A DNA stretch of 41,491 bases, taken from contig JAILEY010000062.1 of assembly GCA_024687165.1 (NCBI GenBank), forward strand, positions 1 to 41,491, in the 5' to 3' direction. The notes under the pieces are model-generated. The model ran no database searches and was not told the DNA's origin. It saw only the letters and a list, made by a program, of their open reading frames with translations. Of the stretch, positions 34,468-41,491 are shown in pieces (the stretch's first letter is position 1; each line of letters starts with the position of its first letter). Made by a program: the position numbers and the translations under genes. Source of the DNA: Treponema sp. GTDB taxonomy: Bacteria; Spirochaetota; Spirochaetia; Treponematales; Treponemataceae.

Positions 34468-36603
34468 ATGAATTTTAAAATCAGAATTTTTTATGCAGCA
34501 TTTTTTATTCTTTCATTCTGTGGATTTGCAGAAAAAATTCCGTTTGTGTGGCATACGGAATTTGATGATAAAGATATAGTCGTTCCGATTGAGTTTAATG
34601 AAAAACAGTTCGGGCAAAAATCAGCCTTTGAATACAATCATGAAATTGCACGACTTGCATGTTTTTTTTCTGTTGCAGCATATTCTGATGTAAGCTTAGA
34701 AAACAATAATCTTCTAAAAAATTATTCGCTCCTTGGAATTAACAAAAAAGACATTGAGCTTCACTATAATGTGAATTATGACGATTCAATGTGGGGCAAT
34801 GATCAGGTTGCATTCAGTATTGCTTCAAAAGAAATCAACAGTTCAAAAGGAAAACAGAATTTAATCATTGTTTCAATTCGCGGAACCCCTCTTAACGCAA
34901 ACGAGTGGCTTTCAAATTTAAACATCAGTGACACAACACATACTGAAGAAATTATTCACAACGGATTTGGAAAAGCAACTCATATAGTTCATTCAGCGCT
35001 CATTTCATATCTTCTCCGGCACAGAATAGATCCGACTGATTCATTTCTGCTTGTAACAGGTCACAGCCGTGGTGCCGCAGTTTCAAATCTTCTTGCTGCA
35101 AAAATTGTTGAAGATAATTTTTTTAAAACTGAAAACTGCTACGTTTATACTTTTGCGTCTCCGAATGTAACTACTGCAGATGATGCTTTAAATAAAGAAT
35201 ACGGATTTATCTGGAATATAGTGAATGCAGAAGACATTGTTCCTACAGTTCCGCTTTACAGGGATAACTGGCATTTTAGAAAATACGGGCACACAGTTGC
35301 TTTGATTAATTACACAAACGTTTCACAGGAAAAATTTGACAGCGAATATATTCCGCGCATTGACAGATTTTACAAACAGTTCTGTAATGAAAAATATCAT
35401 CCTTTTAAGACAGGACCTTTTTTCCCTATAGTTGTTGCAAAGCTTTTGACTCATGTTGCAGAAAATGTAGAAATGTTTTATTCAGGTTCAACTCATCTTC
35501 ATGAAAAAGCTTCCAGTCTGATGTCCAAAGTTTTTCCCGCAGAAAAAGAATATAAAGTTGAAACAAAAGAAAAAACTTTTACGCAAAAAATTATTTCATC
35601 AATCAATAGAAAAACACACGGCATGATTGATTATGTTGAAATTGCTCTGGGCGATATGCATTCAAAGGAAATGTATTTGTCTTTCATGCTTGCCTTTGAT
35701 GAAAATGAAATTTTTTCTGATACAGGATATACGCTTGTTATAATAAAGGGAGCAGAGGAAGCATTAGTTTTTGATGATGATGGAAATGTTTTTCTGAAGG
35801 TCTATGACGGCATGTATGGAATTTCAAAACAGAAAATGCCTTTAGTTGCGGTGCCTGCAAGAGACAATCAGCTTTTAATCGGGGTGCCTTCAAACAGAGA
35901 GTTTAATCTTGTGTTTACTGATGAAACACTTTTGTATTCTCCGATTGAAGTTTTTCTTGAGCATTATACTGCAGCCGGTGTTTATCACGGGTCGACTAAA
36001 CCTCAGCGTCTGTTTGTAAGAAAGGGCAGGGCGTATAAGTTTAGAATAGGGCAGGGGCTCCTTGATCACAGCGGCGTTCGTGAAGAAAAACTTTCGTTTG
36101 AAGCTTCAAGATTTTACATAAATAAATATGGACTGAATGCATCTTATAAATATAGTTATTACCCGGAGATTTCAATCAGTAATGATTTTGATTTGTATCT
36201 TGGAATGCATTTTGGAGTGCCGAATGTTTATGGAACAGTTTTACTCGATCAGCAGATAAGTAAGCTTGGCCGTTCAACTGCTCTTTTGCTTGGAGTTGGA
36301 AGGCAGATGACTTTGTATAAAACAATTTACTTTGACCTGGAGCTTTTTTCTAAAATCAGTTTTAATTTTTCAGATAATAAAACCGATAAAAAAATTTGTC
36401 TTGTTCCATCTTTAAGGGGATCTTTTTCCTATAAGATTCTTAATTTTTCAAAAATACTGATTGGCTTTGCACTGGATGTACATTTAAAAGATTTTAACGA
36501 TGAGGCGTTTAGTGCAGGTTTCAGACGTCATAAATTTTCATCATGGAAACTGTCAGATAAAATTGAACTTGTTCCGAATATTCAGATTGGATTTAAGTTT
36601 TAG
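34468..36603 (+). CDS. Class 3 lipase-like protein with barrel-like C-terminal domain
   Basis: A 711-residue protein. The ATG at 34468 gives a signal peptide (MNFKIRIFYAAFFILSFCGF, cleavage near AEK); no strong ribosome-binding site is seen. The alpha/beta-hydrolase part (about residues 50-290) carries the lipase-3 nucleophile elbow TGHSRGAA (Ser200). Candidate partners are Asp256 (NAEDIVP) and His275 (KYGHTV), preceded by SIRGTPLNANEW. Residues about 530-711 consist of alternating amphipathic strands and end in IQIGFKF, with a C-terminal phenylalanine as in outer-membrane beta-barrels. It could be a surface lipase or phospholipase tethered by its own barrel. It stands alone after pgk and is convergent with the next gene. 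Confidence 0.8.
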   Translation: MNFKIRIFYAAFFILSFCGFAEKIPFVWHTEFDDKDIVVPIEFNEKQFGQKSAFEYNHEIARLACFFSVAAYSDVSLENNNLLKNYSLLGINKKDIELHYNVNYDDSMWGNDQVAFSIASKEINSSKGKQNLIIVSIRGTPLNANEWLSNLNISDTTHTEEIIHNGFGKATHIVHSALISYLLRHRIDPTDSFLLVTGHSRGAAVSNLLAAKIVEDNFFKTENCYVYTFASPNVTTADDALNKEYGFIWNIVNAEDIVPTVPLYRDNWHFRKYGHTVALINYTNVSQEKFDSEYIPRIDRFYKQFCNEKYHPFKTGPFFPIVVAKLLTHVAENVEMFYSGSTHLHEKASSLMSKVFPAEKEYKVETKEKTFTQKIISSINRKTHGMIDYVEIALGDMHSKEMYLSFMLAFDENEIFSDTGYTLVIIKGAEEALVFDDDGNVFLKVYDGMYGISKQKMPLVAVPARDNQLLIGVPSNREFNLVFTDETLLYSPIEVFLEHYTAAGVYHGSTKPQRLFVRKGRAYKFRIGQGLLDHSGVREEKLSFEASRFYINKYGLNASYKYSYYPEISISNDFDLYLGMHFGVPNVYGTVLLDQQISKLGRSTALLLGVGRQMTLYKTIYFDLELFSKISFNFSDNKTDKKICLVPSLRGSFSYKILNFSKILIGFALDVHLKDFNDEAFSAGFRRHKFSSWKLSDKIELVPNIQIGFKF

Positions 36604-36626
36604 TACGTGCTTCCGCCCGGCTTAGC

Positions 36627-37148
36627 CTACTGCTTCTCAAAGACGTAGATGTACCTTTCCCTCACCGCAGCATCTTCAATTCCGCCCTCAACAGTCTCAA
36701 ATACACCGATGAGCCTGCTGCCTTTTTTTGTCAGCGAAAAAAAGTCGTGTCCTGATGCCCTGTCACGGAATTTGTAATAGAAGATGCCGTCCCTTTTAAG
36801 GTAAGACATCACCTTCTTTGAGTTCATGCTCTTAAGCCATTCGTATTCATTTATCCCGAAATCCGCGTCCGTGAATTTCGTCAGCTCTATTTCAATCCAT
36901 TCATCGTCACAGAACATCATAAAGTACATGCGGTTGTCCTGAACCTTCACCACGTATTTCTGATGGTCTTCATCCGGTGAAGTAAGCCTGTACTTTTTTG
37001 ACAGGAGCCTTGTCTGAGTCACGCAATAGTCTCCCTCTTCAAGCTTTAAATCGTTCTCATTGCCCTTAAAACCCGTCATGATCATTTTCTGTGAGTAGGC
37101 GCTTACGGCAAAAAGCACTGCCAGCATGCATAAAAAAATCTTTTTCAT
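36627..37148 (-). CDS. Small secreted protein of unknown function
   Basis: A 173-residue protein with a signal peptide (MKKIFLCMLAVLFAVSAYSQ). The mature part is predicted to be beta-rich and resembles small lipocalin-like or stress-response envelope proteins only in general character; no family was recognised. AAGGAGGA gives a strong ribosome-binding site. It begins 38 bp after the CDF transporter gene and is probably the last gene of that operon. The coding sequence is visibly more GC-rich than the genes to its left and the AT-rich region at the window's right edge. Confidence 0.75.
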   Translation of the reverse strand: MKKIFLCMLAVLFAVSAYSQKMIMTGFKGNENDLKLEEGDYCVTQTRLLSKKYRLTSPDEDHQKYVVKVQDNRMYFMMFCDDEWIEIELTKFTDADFGINEYEWLKSMNSKKVMSYLKRDGIFYYKFRDRASGHDFFSLTKKGSRLIGVFETVEGGIEDAAVRERYIYVFEKQ

Positions 37149-37186
37149 TTTTGTCCTCCTTCTGCAAAATCAAGCATTTGTTTTTA

Positions 37187-38287
37187 TCATCCAAGGTCGA
37201 TGTCCGGCGTAATCTCAAGCGTGTAATCCGCGTATGCGTCATGCACTTCCTTGGTGAGGATTGAAACTGCTTCTGTGCTCTTTATGTCAAAACTCAGCAC
37301 CACGTCAAAGCGGATTTTCTTTGCTTCAGTGTCAACGTAGAATCCGTGGAGCTGCAGCGCCCAGTCATGCGAGAGCACGATCTTCTGCACCTCATTCCTG
37401 ATTCTTGCGGCTTCATCGTCATGCGTGTTGAACGAATATACGCCGACACCGGAGAGGACGATACCAGTTTTCCTGTAGACTTTCGCCTCAATTCTTCGTG
37501 TAAGGCGGTCAACTTCCTCAACGGTCATCGTGTCCGGCAGCTCGATGTGGATAGACGCGTAGTTTTTGTTAGGACCGTAGTTGTTGATGATGAGGTCGTA
37601 TGCTCCGCGGATCTCGCTCTCTTCCGTTATGAGCTTCTTGACCTGCCTGCTTAAATCGGAGTCCGTGCGCTTACCGATGATGTCGTCCAGCGTCTCGCAC
37701 AGCATTTCAATTCCGGATTTTATGATGAAGAACGATATTACAAGGCCGACGTAAGATTCAAGCGAGATGGAGAATACCAGATATGCGACCGCAGAAAGCA
37801 GGACCGAGGCCGAGAGCACAGCGTCAAAAAGCGCGTCTATTCCAGAGGCCGTAAGTGCGCTTGAGTCAATCCTTTTTCCCGTGCGCTTCACGTAAAGGCC
37901 GAGGATTATTTTTGCAACGATTGCCACGCCCAGGATTATGAGCGACAGCGAAGTATATTCAGCCTTTTCCGGGCGGATGATTTTTTTTACCGACTCAACG
38001 AGCGAGGTGAGGCCTGCGTACAGGACGATTGCGGCAACGATCATCGAGCTTAAGTATTCGATCCTTCCGTAGCCCAGCGGATGCTTCTTGTTCGGGGATT
38101 TTCCCGCAAGCTTCGCACCGATTATCGTCACGACAGACGAAAGCGCGTCCGAAAGATTGTTTACCGCATCAAGCGTAATTGCGATTGAGTTTGAGGCAAT
38201 ACCGACGAATGCCTTGAAACCTGACAGAAAGACATTGACGATGATGCCGGCAATGCTTGTCCTTACGATTATTCTTTCCCTGTTCAT
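37187..38287 (-). CDS. Cation diffusion facilitator (CDF) metal transporter
   Basis: A 366-residue inner-membrane protein. Helix 2 carries LDAVNNLSDALSS (N and D metal ligands) and HPLGYGRIEYLSSM follows. Helix 5 carries SGIDALFDAVLS, with the second aspartate pair. About six membrane helices end near residue 190. A cytoplasmic domain with CDF dimerisation features follows, ending with an additional C-terminal segment after RIEAKVYRKTGI. It likely exports divalent cations (Zn, Mn or Fe) by proton exchange; the metal is not predictable here. The frame opens at 38296, but that ATG lies inside a TATAAT box. The ATG at 38287, 7 bases downstream of the box, is preferred. No ribosome-binding site is present. 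Confidence 0.92.
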   Translation of the reverse strand: MNRERIIVRTSIAGIIVNVFLSGFKAFVGIASNSIAITLDAVNNLSDALSSVVTIIGAKLAGKSPNKKHPLGYGRIEYLSSMIVAAIVLYAGLTSLVESVKKIIRPEKAEYTSLSLIILGVAIVAKIILGLYVKRTGKRIDSSALTASGIDALFDAVLSASVLLSAVAYLVFSISLESYVGLVISFFIIKSGIEMLCETLDDIIGKRTDSDLSRQVKKLITEESEIRGAYDLIINNYGPNKNYASIHIELPDTMTVEEVDRLTRRIEAKVYRKTGIVLSGVGVYSFNTHDDEAARIRNEVQKIVLSHDWALQLHGFYVDTEAKKIRFDVVLSFDIKSTEAVSILTKEVHDAYADYTLEITPDIDLG

Positions 38288-38294
38288 GAAGAAC

Positions 38295-38323
38295 ATTATA
38301 AATTTAAATCATATTTTTTTCAT
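38295..38323 (-). promoter_or_regulatory. Promoter of the CDF gene, leaderless-type spacing
   Basis: TATAAT (38295-38300) lies 7 bases before the ATG at 38287, with ATGAAA (38318-38323) 17 bp further upstream as a weak -35. No Shine-Dalgarno sequence precedes either possible ATG. Confidence 0.5.
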
Positions 38324-38337
38324 GCACATGGCGGATT

Positions 38338-38988
38338 TTATTCCGGTCTGCGGAATCTATGCTCAGGAGCAGTCTTAGGCACGGCATGAATCTCATAGTC
38401 AATTTCTTCAAGCAGGAGTGACGGATAGACTTTTTTTCCGTATGAAATGAACGTGTTGTAGATATCCTGTCTGAGTTTTAAACATGAAAGCTCATACTGC
38501 AGGTCTATTGACGGGTACCTGACATAGCCTGTTTCCGGACATTTTTCCCTGATTGCGTCCGGATGGTCGGGATCATATTTCAGGCGGAAATCTTCTTCAG
38601 ATTTCTTTATGGAAATTTCGCCGTGCAAATCAATCTCTACCCACTGGCGTCTGTATGGCGTGCCCTCTAAAGTTCTTGTCGTTTCCCTGTTGCAGATGTT
38701 GATGTCGTGTATCTGCATCGACATGTAATAATAATCCAGAATCAAAAGAAGGTCTTTCTGAGGAATGTCTTTTTTCAGCGAGAGTACCGGATATTCGTAA
38801 TCTGCGATTTTATTTTCCCTGAGGTATGAAATGATTCTGCCGTCAAGATTTTGCGGAATATGTATTTCTTTTATCCTTACATTCCTGCTGTAATAAAGCC
38901 TTAGAATCAAAACGGCTGAAATTACGCACAGCAGAAGAATCAGCGCGCACTTGAATTTATTTATGTTTTTGAAATTTAATTTCTGCAT
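38338..38988 (-). CDS. Membrane-anchored protein of unknown function
   Basis: A 216-residue protein with one N-terminal hydrophobic helix (about residues 12-33, CALILLLCVISAVLILRLYY) and a large, probably periplasmic, soluble domain. The ATG at 38988 is chosen because AGGGA precedes it; the frame is also open to a TTG at 39009. It begins 11 bp after the SH3b-protein gene and is likely co-transcribed with it. No family was recognised. It shares the higher GC content of its neighbours. Confidence 0.7.
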   Translation of the reverse strand: MQKLNFKNINKFKCALILLLCVISAVLILRLYYSRNVRIKEIHIPQNLDGRIISYLRENKIADYEYPVLSLKKDIPQKDLLLILDYYYMSMQIHDINICNRETTRTLEGTPYRRQWVEIDLHGEISIKKSEEDFRLKYDPDHPDAIREKCPETGYVRYPSIDLQYELSCLKLRQDIYNTFISYGKKVYPSLLLEEIDYEIHAVPKTAPEHRFRRPE

Positions 38989-38999
38989 TTCTGTTTCCC

Positions 39000-39884
39000 T
39001 TATTTCCAATACGACTTGAACTGTGCCTTGTAGCCGGCGTCGTCAACGTATATTCCCATCATGATCAGTGTGCCGGTGCTGTTCTTTATGAAGTCATCAT
39101 AACCCTCATCGATGCGCTGCAGTATGTCGGAAGAGAACGGATACATCAGCGCATAGAATGAAAGTTCCTCAAACCAGCCTATCTTCGGATTTTCCCTCAT
39201 GAGGAAGCTGTAGAAATAATTGTTTATGATTGACGGCTCAAGCATAAACTCTACGGATGAGTCCAGCGTGATTTTCTCTTCTTCGATGCTGATGATGCTG
39301 TACGTTTCCGTCATCTCTTCGCCCTCAGAATCCTCGTCGCCGACCGTTGCCGTTATGGTGATCGTCATGTCATTCATTGAGACCTTGTACGTACCGCCGC
39401 CGCCCGAACCTGACTCAAGAAGCCCCAGGCTGCACGTTCCGTCCGGATTGAATATGATGTATCCCCTTTCGCCAAGCGCCCATGAAAACCTGCAGAGGTA
39501 CCGCCGCAGATCAGCATCAGTCCAGCCTTCCGTAGAAAAAGGCTTCAGCTTGTTCGTCAGGTATCCGCCGAAAATCCAGCCGTATGTGGCGGAGTTTGAT
39601 TTCAAAGTATCAACGGGAAGCAGTATCTTCACCCAGTTTGACTTAATGCCGTCAATCGTGGCTTCGCTTCCAACGGAAATTACCTTGATTTTCATCCTGT
39701 CATAAAGGACGCCTGTTTTTTCCGCGGAGAGGGAAGACGAGCTCCTGACCCTGAGCCCCTCCGGTGAGTCCACGTACAGAAAGTGAACCTTCTTGTGCTT
39801 CTTGAAATATCCGGCGTCAAGCGAAAAAGCAGATGATGAGCACAATGCGGCGGCCAGCAGCAGGATCATTTTTTTCATTTTCAT
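39000..39884 (-). CDS. Secreted protein with bacterial SH3-like domain
   Basis: A 294-residue protein with a signal peptide (MKMKKMILLLAAALCSSSAF, then SLDA). Residues about 35-115 form an SH3b-like domain: GLRVRSSSSLSAEKTGVLYD, then VKILLP and YGWIFGGYL. Such domains bind peptidoglycan or proteins in the envelope. The remainder (about 115-294) is unrecognised, with a FNPDGTCSLG beta segment. GAGG lies before the ATG, and a TATACT box (39905-39910) sits just upstream. It is the first gene of a GC-richer minus-strand block. The lipoprotein encoded at 40246-41193 has a related SH3b segment (shared IDGIK..W and W.WGAYL/WIFGGYL). Confidence 0.78.
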   Translation of the reverse strand: MKMKKMILLLAAALCSSSAFSLDAGYFKKHKKVHFLYVDSPEGLRVRSSSSLSAEKTGVLYDRMKIKVISVGSEATIDGIKSNWVKILLPVDTLKSNSATYGWIFGGYLTNKLKPFSTEGWTDADLRRYLCRFSWALGERGYIIFNPDGTCSLGLLESGSGGGGTYKVSMNDMTITITATVGDEDSEGEEMTETYSIISIEEEKITLDSSVEFMLEPSIINNYFYSFLMRENPKIGWFEELSFYALMYPFSSDILQRIDEGYDDFIKNSTGTLIMMGIYVDDAGYKAQFKSYWK

Positions 39885-39904
39885 GTTTTTACCTCGGATT
39901 ACAG

Positions 39905-39910
39905 AGTATA
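39905..39910 (-). promoter_or_regulatory. Probable -10 box of the SH3b-protein operon
   Basis: TATACT on the minus strand lies 20 bases before the ATG at 39884. The 14-base leader would hold GAGG (39892-39895). No good -35 was found. Confidence 0.4.
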
Positions 39911-39932
39911 CAATAATTTTCCATTAAAATCT

Positions 39933-40225
39933 TTAAAAATAACAAATCCAGACAAGATTTCTTGACTGGATTTGAACGATAAAGTACCCAATCTGATATA
40001 AGGCTCTGTAATCTATTCCCTTGTCTATAAGATAAAGTCCAGCTTCTGCTTTTTGATTTGCAATAGCCGCAAAAAGAGGATTACAGCTTCTTGAATCTAG
40101 TTTCCAAATACTGATTCTGCATGTAATAAATCCGGATTGTTTTCTAACAGCTTTTCTATAGTATTTAAATCGTTATTTTTTATTGCAGTGCTCATAGCTT
40201 TAATTAATTCAATATTTTGCTCCAA
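39933..40225 (-). pseudogene. Ankyrin-repeat gene remnant broken by a frameshift
   Basis: A TTG start (40225) with a GAGGAG ribosome-binding site (40233-40238) opens a frame reading IKNNDLNTIEKLLENNPDLL, which stops at 40097 after 42 codons. Another frame takes over at about 40106 with NPLFAAIANQKAEAGLYLID and ends at 39933. The two halves together make ankyrin-repeat sequence, so a net one-base loss near 40100 has broken the gene. The second half also runs into a terminator hairpin, so its end is degraded too. It lies 20 bp after the lipoprotein gene. Confidence 0.65.
39944..39973 (-). terminator. Terminator after the ankyrin remnant
   Basis: Arms 39944-39956 and 39961-39973 pair at 12 of 13 positions around a four-base loop. 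On the minus strand a TTATTTTT run follows. It ends transcription of the lipoprotein-ankyrin unit before the SH3b operon. Confidence 0.7.
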
Positions 40226-40245
40226 CTTTTTTCTCCTCAAACGAT

Positions 40246-41193
40246 TTAGCTTTCAACTTTTTTGACAACATTTAATCTCAAAGCTTCTTTTACAAATAAA
40301 TCATCTACTTCTTTTCTGTTTTCTTCATCTGGCCATTTTTCTAAATAAGCTCCCCAAATCCAGAAATAATGACCTCGGTCTTCTGGACCTCCCCAAATTC
40401 CAATTCTATACCATGGAGCTTTTATTCCATCAATTTCATCTTCATTTACAGTTTTTAAATCTACCTTACAGATTTTCCCAGCCAATAAATAAGGAACTAA
40501 AGAATCTTTATCCTCACACACATTGTATTCATTTTTTATTCTATAATTTTCAACTATTTCATATGAAAACTTACCAATTTCTGCAGTTGTGGAAGGATAT
40601 ACTCGTAACTTTATTGTTTCTTTTGAATATGCATTATATGTTTCTAATTTAATTACTTTTATTCCTTCAAAATCATATTCTTCATTTACAGGACTTGGAT
40701 TATTCATATCAGCAAATATAGAATTTTTATTTCTCAAACAACCAGAATAGGCTAAGGATTTATAATTTGAATCATATGTAAGAACTTGATTTTCTTTATC
40801 TGGAAATATTTTATTTAATAAATACGTATATGTATCACTTTCTTCTCTTATATCATCTGGATAATTAAGAAATACTTTATTATCCTTGATTGTATATTTT
40901 CCATGTGCAAATGGGCCTCCTTGAAAGTGATATCCCAATGAATAATTCTCTTTATTTAAATGCAGCGAAATATATGAGATAAAACTATCTTCTGGTACGT
41001 CATTGTAAATTGATAAATCTATAATCCATTTATCAGAAAGACCTTTTTCCGTTTTACTTTCATTATTTTCTATAACAGTTTCATTAATACTTTTCTGTTC
41101 ATTATTTGTAAAAGTTTGATTTTCATTTTGTTTTTTTTGACAACTCAAAAGTGTAAATGATATAAAAAATAAAATAATAAATTCTTTTTTCAT
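40246..41193 (-). CDS. Lipoprotein with SH3b-like segment
   Basis: A 315-residue protein. The ATG at 41193 is preferred over two upstream in-frame ATGs because GAAGGA lies just before it. It starts with a lipoprotein signal (MKKEFIILFFISFTLLSCQK; lipobox LLSC) and an Asn/Glu-rich linker. The C-terminal half contains LRVYPSTTAEIGKF and IDGIKAPWYRIGIWG, then HYFWIWGAYLEKW, an SH3b-like pattern close to that of the protein encoded at 39000-39884. Its sequence is much more AT-rich than the block to its left. Upstream lies an attC-like element, so it may be a captured cassette gene or the host gene next to the array end. Confidence 0.78.
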   Translation of the reverse strand: MKKEFIILFFISFTLLSCQKKQNENQTFTNNEQKSINETVIENNESKTEKGLSDKWIIDLSIYNDVPEDSFISYISLHLNKENYSLGYHFQGGPFAHGKYTIKDNKVFLNYPDDIREESDTYTYLLNKIFPDKENQVLTYDSNYKSLAYSGCLRNKNSIFADMNNPSPVNEEYDFEGIKVIKLETYNAYSKETIKLRVYPSTTAEIGKFSYEIVENYRIKNEYNVCEDKDSLVPYLLAGKICKVDLKTVNEDEIDGIKAPWYRIGIWGGPEDRGHYFWIWGAYLEKWPDEENRKEVDDLFVKEALRLNVVKKVES

Positions 41194-41229
41194 TTTTTCC
41201 TTCATAAAGCGCCCCAGTGCGGGCGTCCA

Positions 41230-41290
41230 CATAACAATTGCTTAAACGGTGGCGGGCTCGACCGCGTGTCGGCTACGAAGCTGTGTTATG
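41230..41290 (-). other. attC-like (integron 59-base-element-like) recombination site
   Basis: A 61-bp GC-rich imperfect palindrome in an AT-rich setting. Read on the minus strand it runs from GCATAAC (41291-41285) to GTTATGT (41235-41229), close to the attC simple-site consensus RYYYAAC...GTTRRRY with one mismatch each. Between them are imperfectly complementary inner segments (AGCTT/AAGCA and GC-rich boxes). It begins directly at the stop codon of the upstream gene, as in gene cassettes. A second GC-rich hairpin (41210-41225) lies between it and the lipoprotein gene. Confidence 0.55.
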
Positions 41291-41491
41291 CTATTTTTTT
41301 ATAAATTCTTCCTGTCTTCCCAAAGTATATACTTTTTTGCTTTTTATTTTTCCATTTTTCCAATATTTATATTTGACAACCTTTTTATATTTCGTTACAA
41401 AATCTCCATCATCTAATTCCCATCCTGTCTCGATATATTCATCATTTTTATCATATACCATCCAGTTTTTTGCATTTTCTCCAATATGAAA
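41291..41491 (-). CDS. Hypothetical protein, C-terminal part (cut by window edge)
   Basis: The minus-strand frame is open from the window edge to a TAG at 41291-41293 and gives 66 residues, including NWMVYDKNDEYIETGWELDD and a Lys-rich end. It is very AT-rich, with lysine-heavy codons. No family was recognised. Its stop codon overlaps the first base of the attC-like site, the usual arrangement for a gene cassette. Confidence 0.6.
   Translation of the reverse strand, partial: FHIGENAKNWMVYDKNDEYIETGWELDDGDFVTKYKKVVKYKYWKNGKIKSKKVYTLGRQEEFIKK

Noticed and set aside
38988..39009. TTG start at 39009 for the membrane-anchored protein
   Set aside because: It would overlap the upstream gene, and AGGGA points to the ATG at 38988.
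41193..41232. Start of the lipoprotein at ATG 41232 within the attC-like site
   Set aside because: The added residues (MWTPALGRF...) precede the lipoprotein signal and come from the GC-rich palindrome. A good ribosome-binding site lies before ATG 41193.

Overview
The window looks like chromosomal DNA of a low-GC spirochaete, most probably a Treponema (inference). The pointers are an SHMT with the long internal insertion seen in spirochaetes and chlamydiae, several FGE/SUMF1-like secreted proteins, a phoH / 7TM-HD / ybeY / corC cluster, and an unusual CheA-cyclase-receptor operon. No ribosomal RNA, CRISPR array, transposase or integrase is visible. One tRNA (Lys, anticodon TTT) is present.

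Left part (1-14.1 kb), mostly housekeeping: the start of gap (GAPDH); a three-gene translationally coupled operon (ppGpp-hydrolase-like HD protein, YhcC-type radical SAM protein, 1165-residue secreted protein with two FGE-like modules); valS; a small LapA-like membrane protein followed by a SPOR-like secreted protein; glyA; a short hypothetical gene; an adenosine-deaminase-family gene; and an M28 metallopeptidase. A long, nearly symmetric hairpin lies between valS and the LapA-like gene and may be a small RNA.

Centre (14.1-25.3 kb), the most unusual region: one minus-strand operon of six genes. It encodes a hybrid CheA (HPt, kinase, CheW-like, receiver), a class III adenylate cyclase with a degenerate receiver domain, and four tandem paralogous receptors. 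Each receptor has six membrane segments, no visible HAMP or large ligand-binding domain, and a diverged MCP hairpin tip (N-[AS]-E-L in place of N-A-A-I). There is no cheY, cheW, cheR or cheB in the operon. The layout resembles Wsp/Frz-type alternative chemosensory systems, but the likely output is cAMP.

Right part: tRNA-Lys; a plus-strand operon of an FGE-like protein, PhoH, a 7TM-HD c-di-AMP phosphodiesterase-like protein, YbeY, a CorC-like protein and a TPR protein; then pgk. The pgk 3' region carries five hairpins and then a terminator. Next come a lipase with a barrel-like C-terminus and a more GC-rich minus-strand block (SH3b protein, membrane-anchored protein, CDF metal transporter, small secreted protein). 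The right edge is AT-rich: a frameshifted ankyrin-repeat remnant, a lipoprotein, and a 61-bp GC-rich attC-like element directly after the stop codon of a truncated gene. This suggests the edge of an integron cassette array.

A recurring feature is that five genes lacking a Shine-Dalgarno sequence have a -10 hexamer only 6-9 bases before the ATG, preceded by a -35-like hexamer at 16-18 bp. These genes are predicted to be transcribed as leaderless or nearly leaderless mRNAs.
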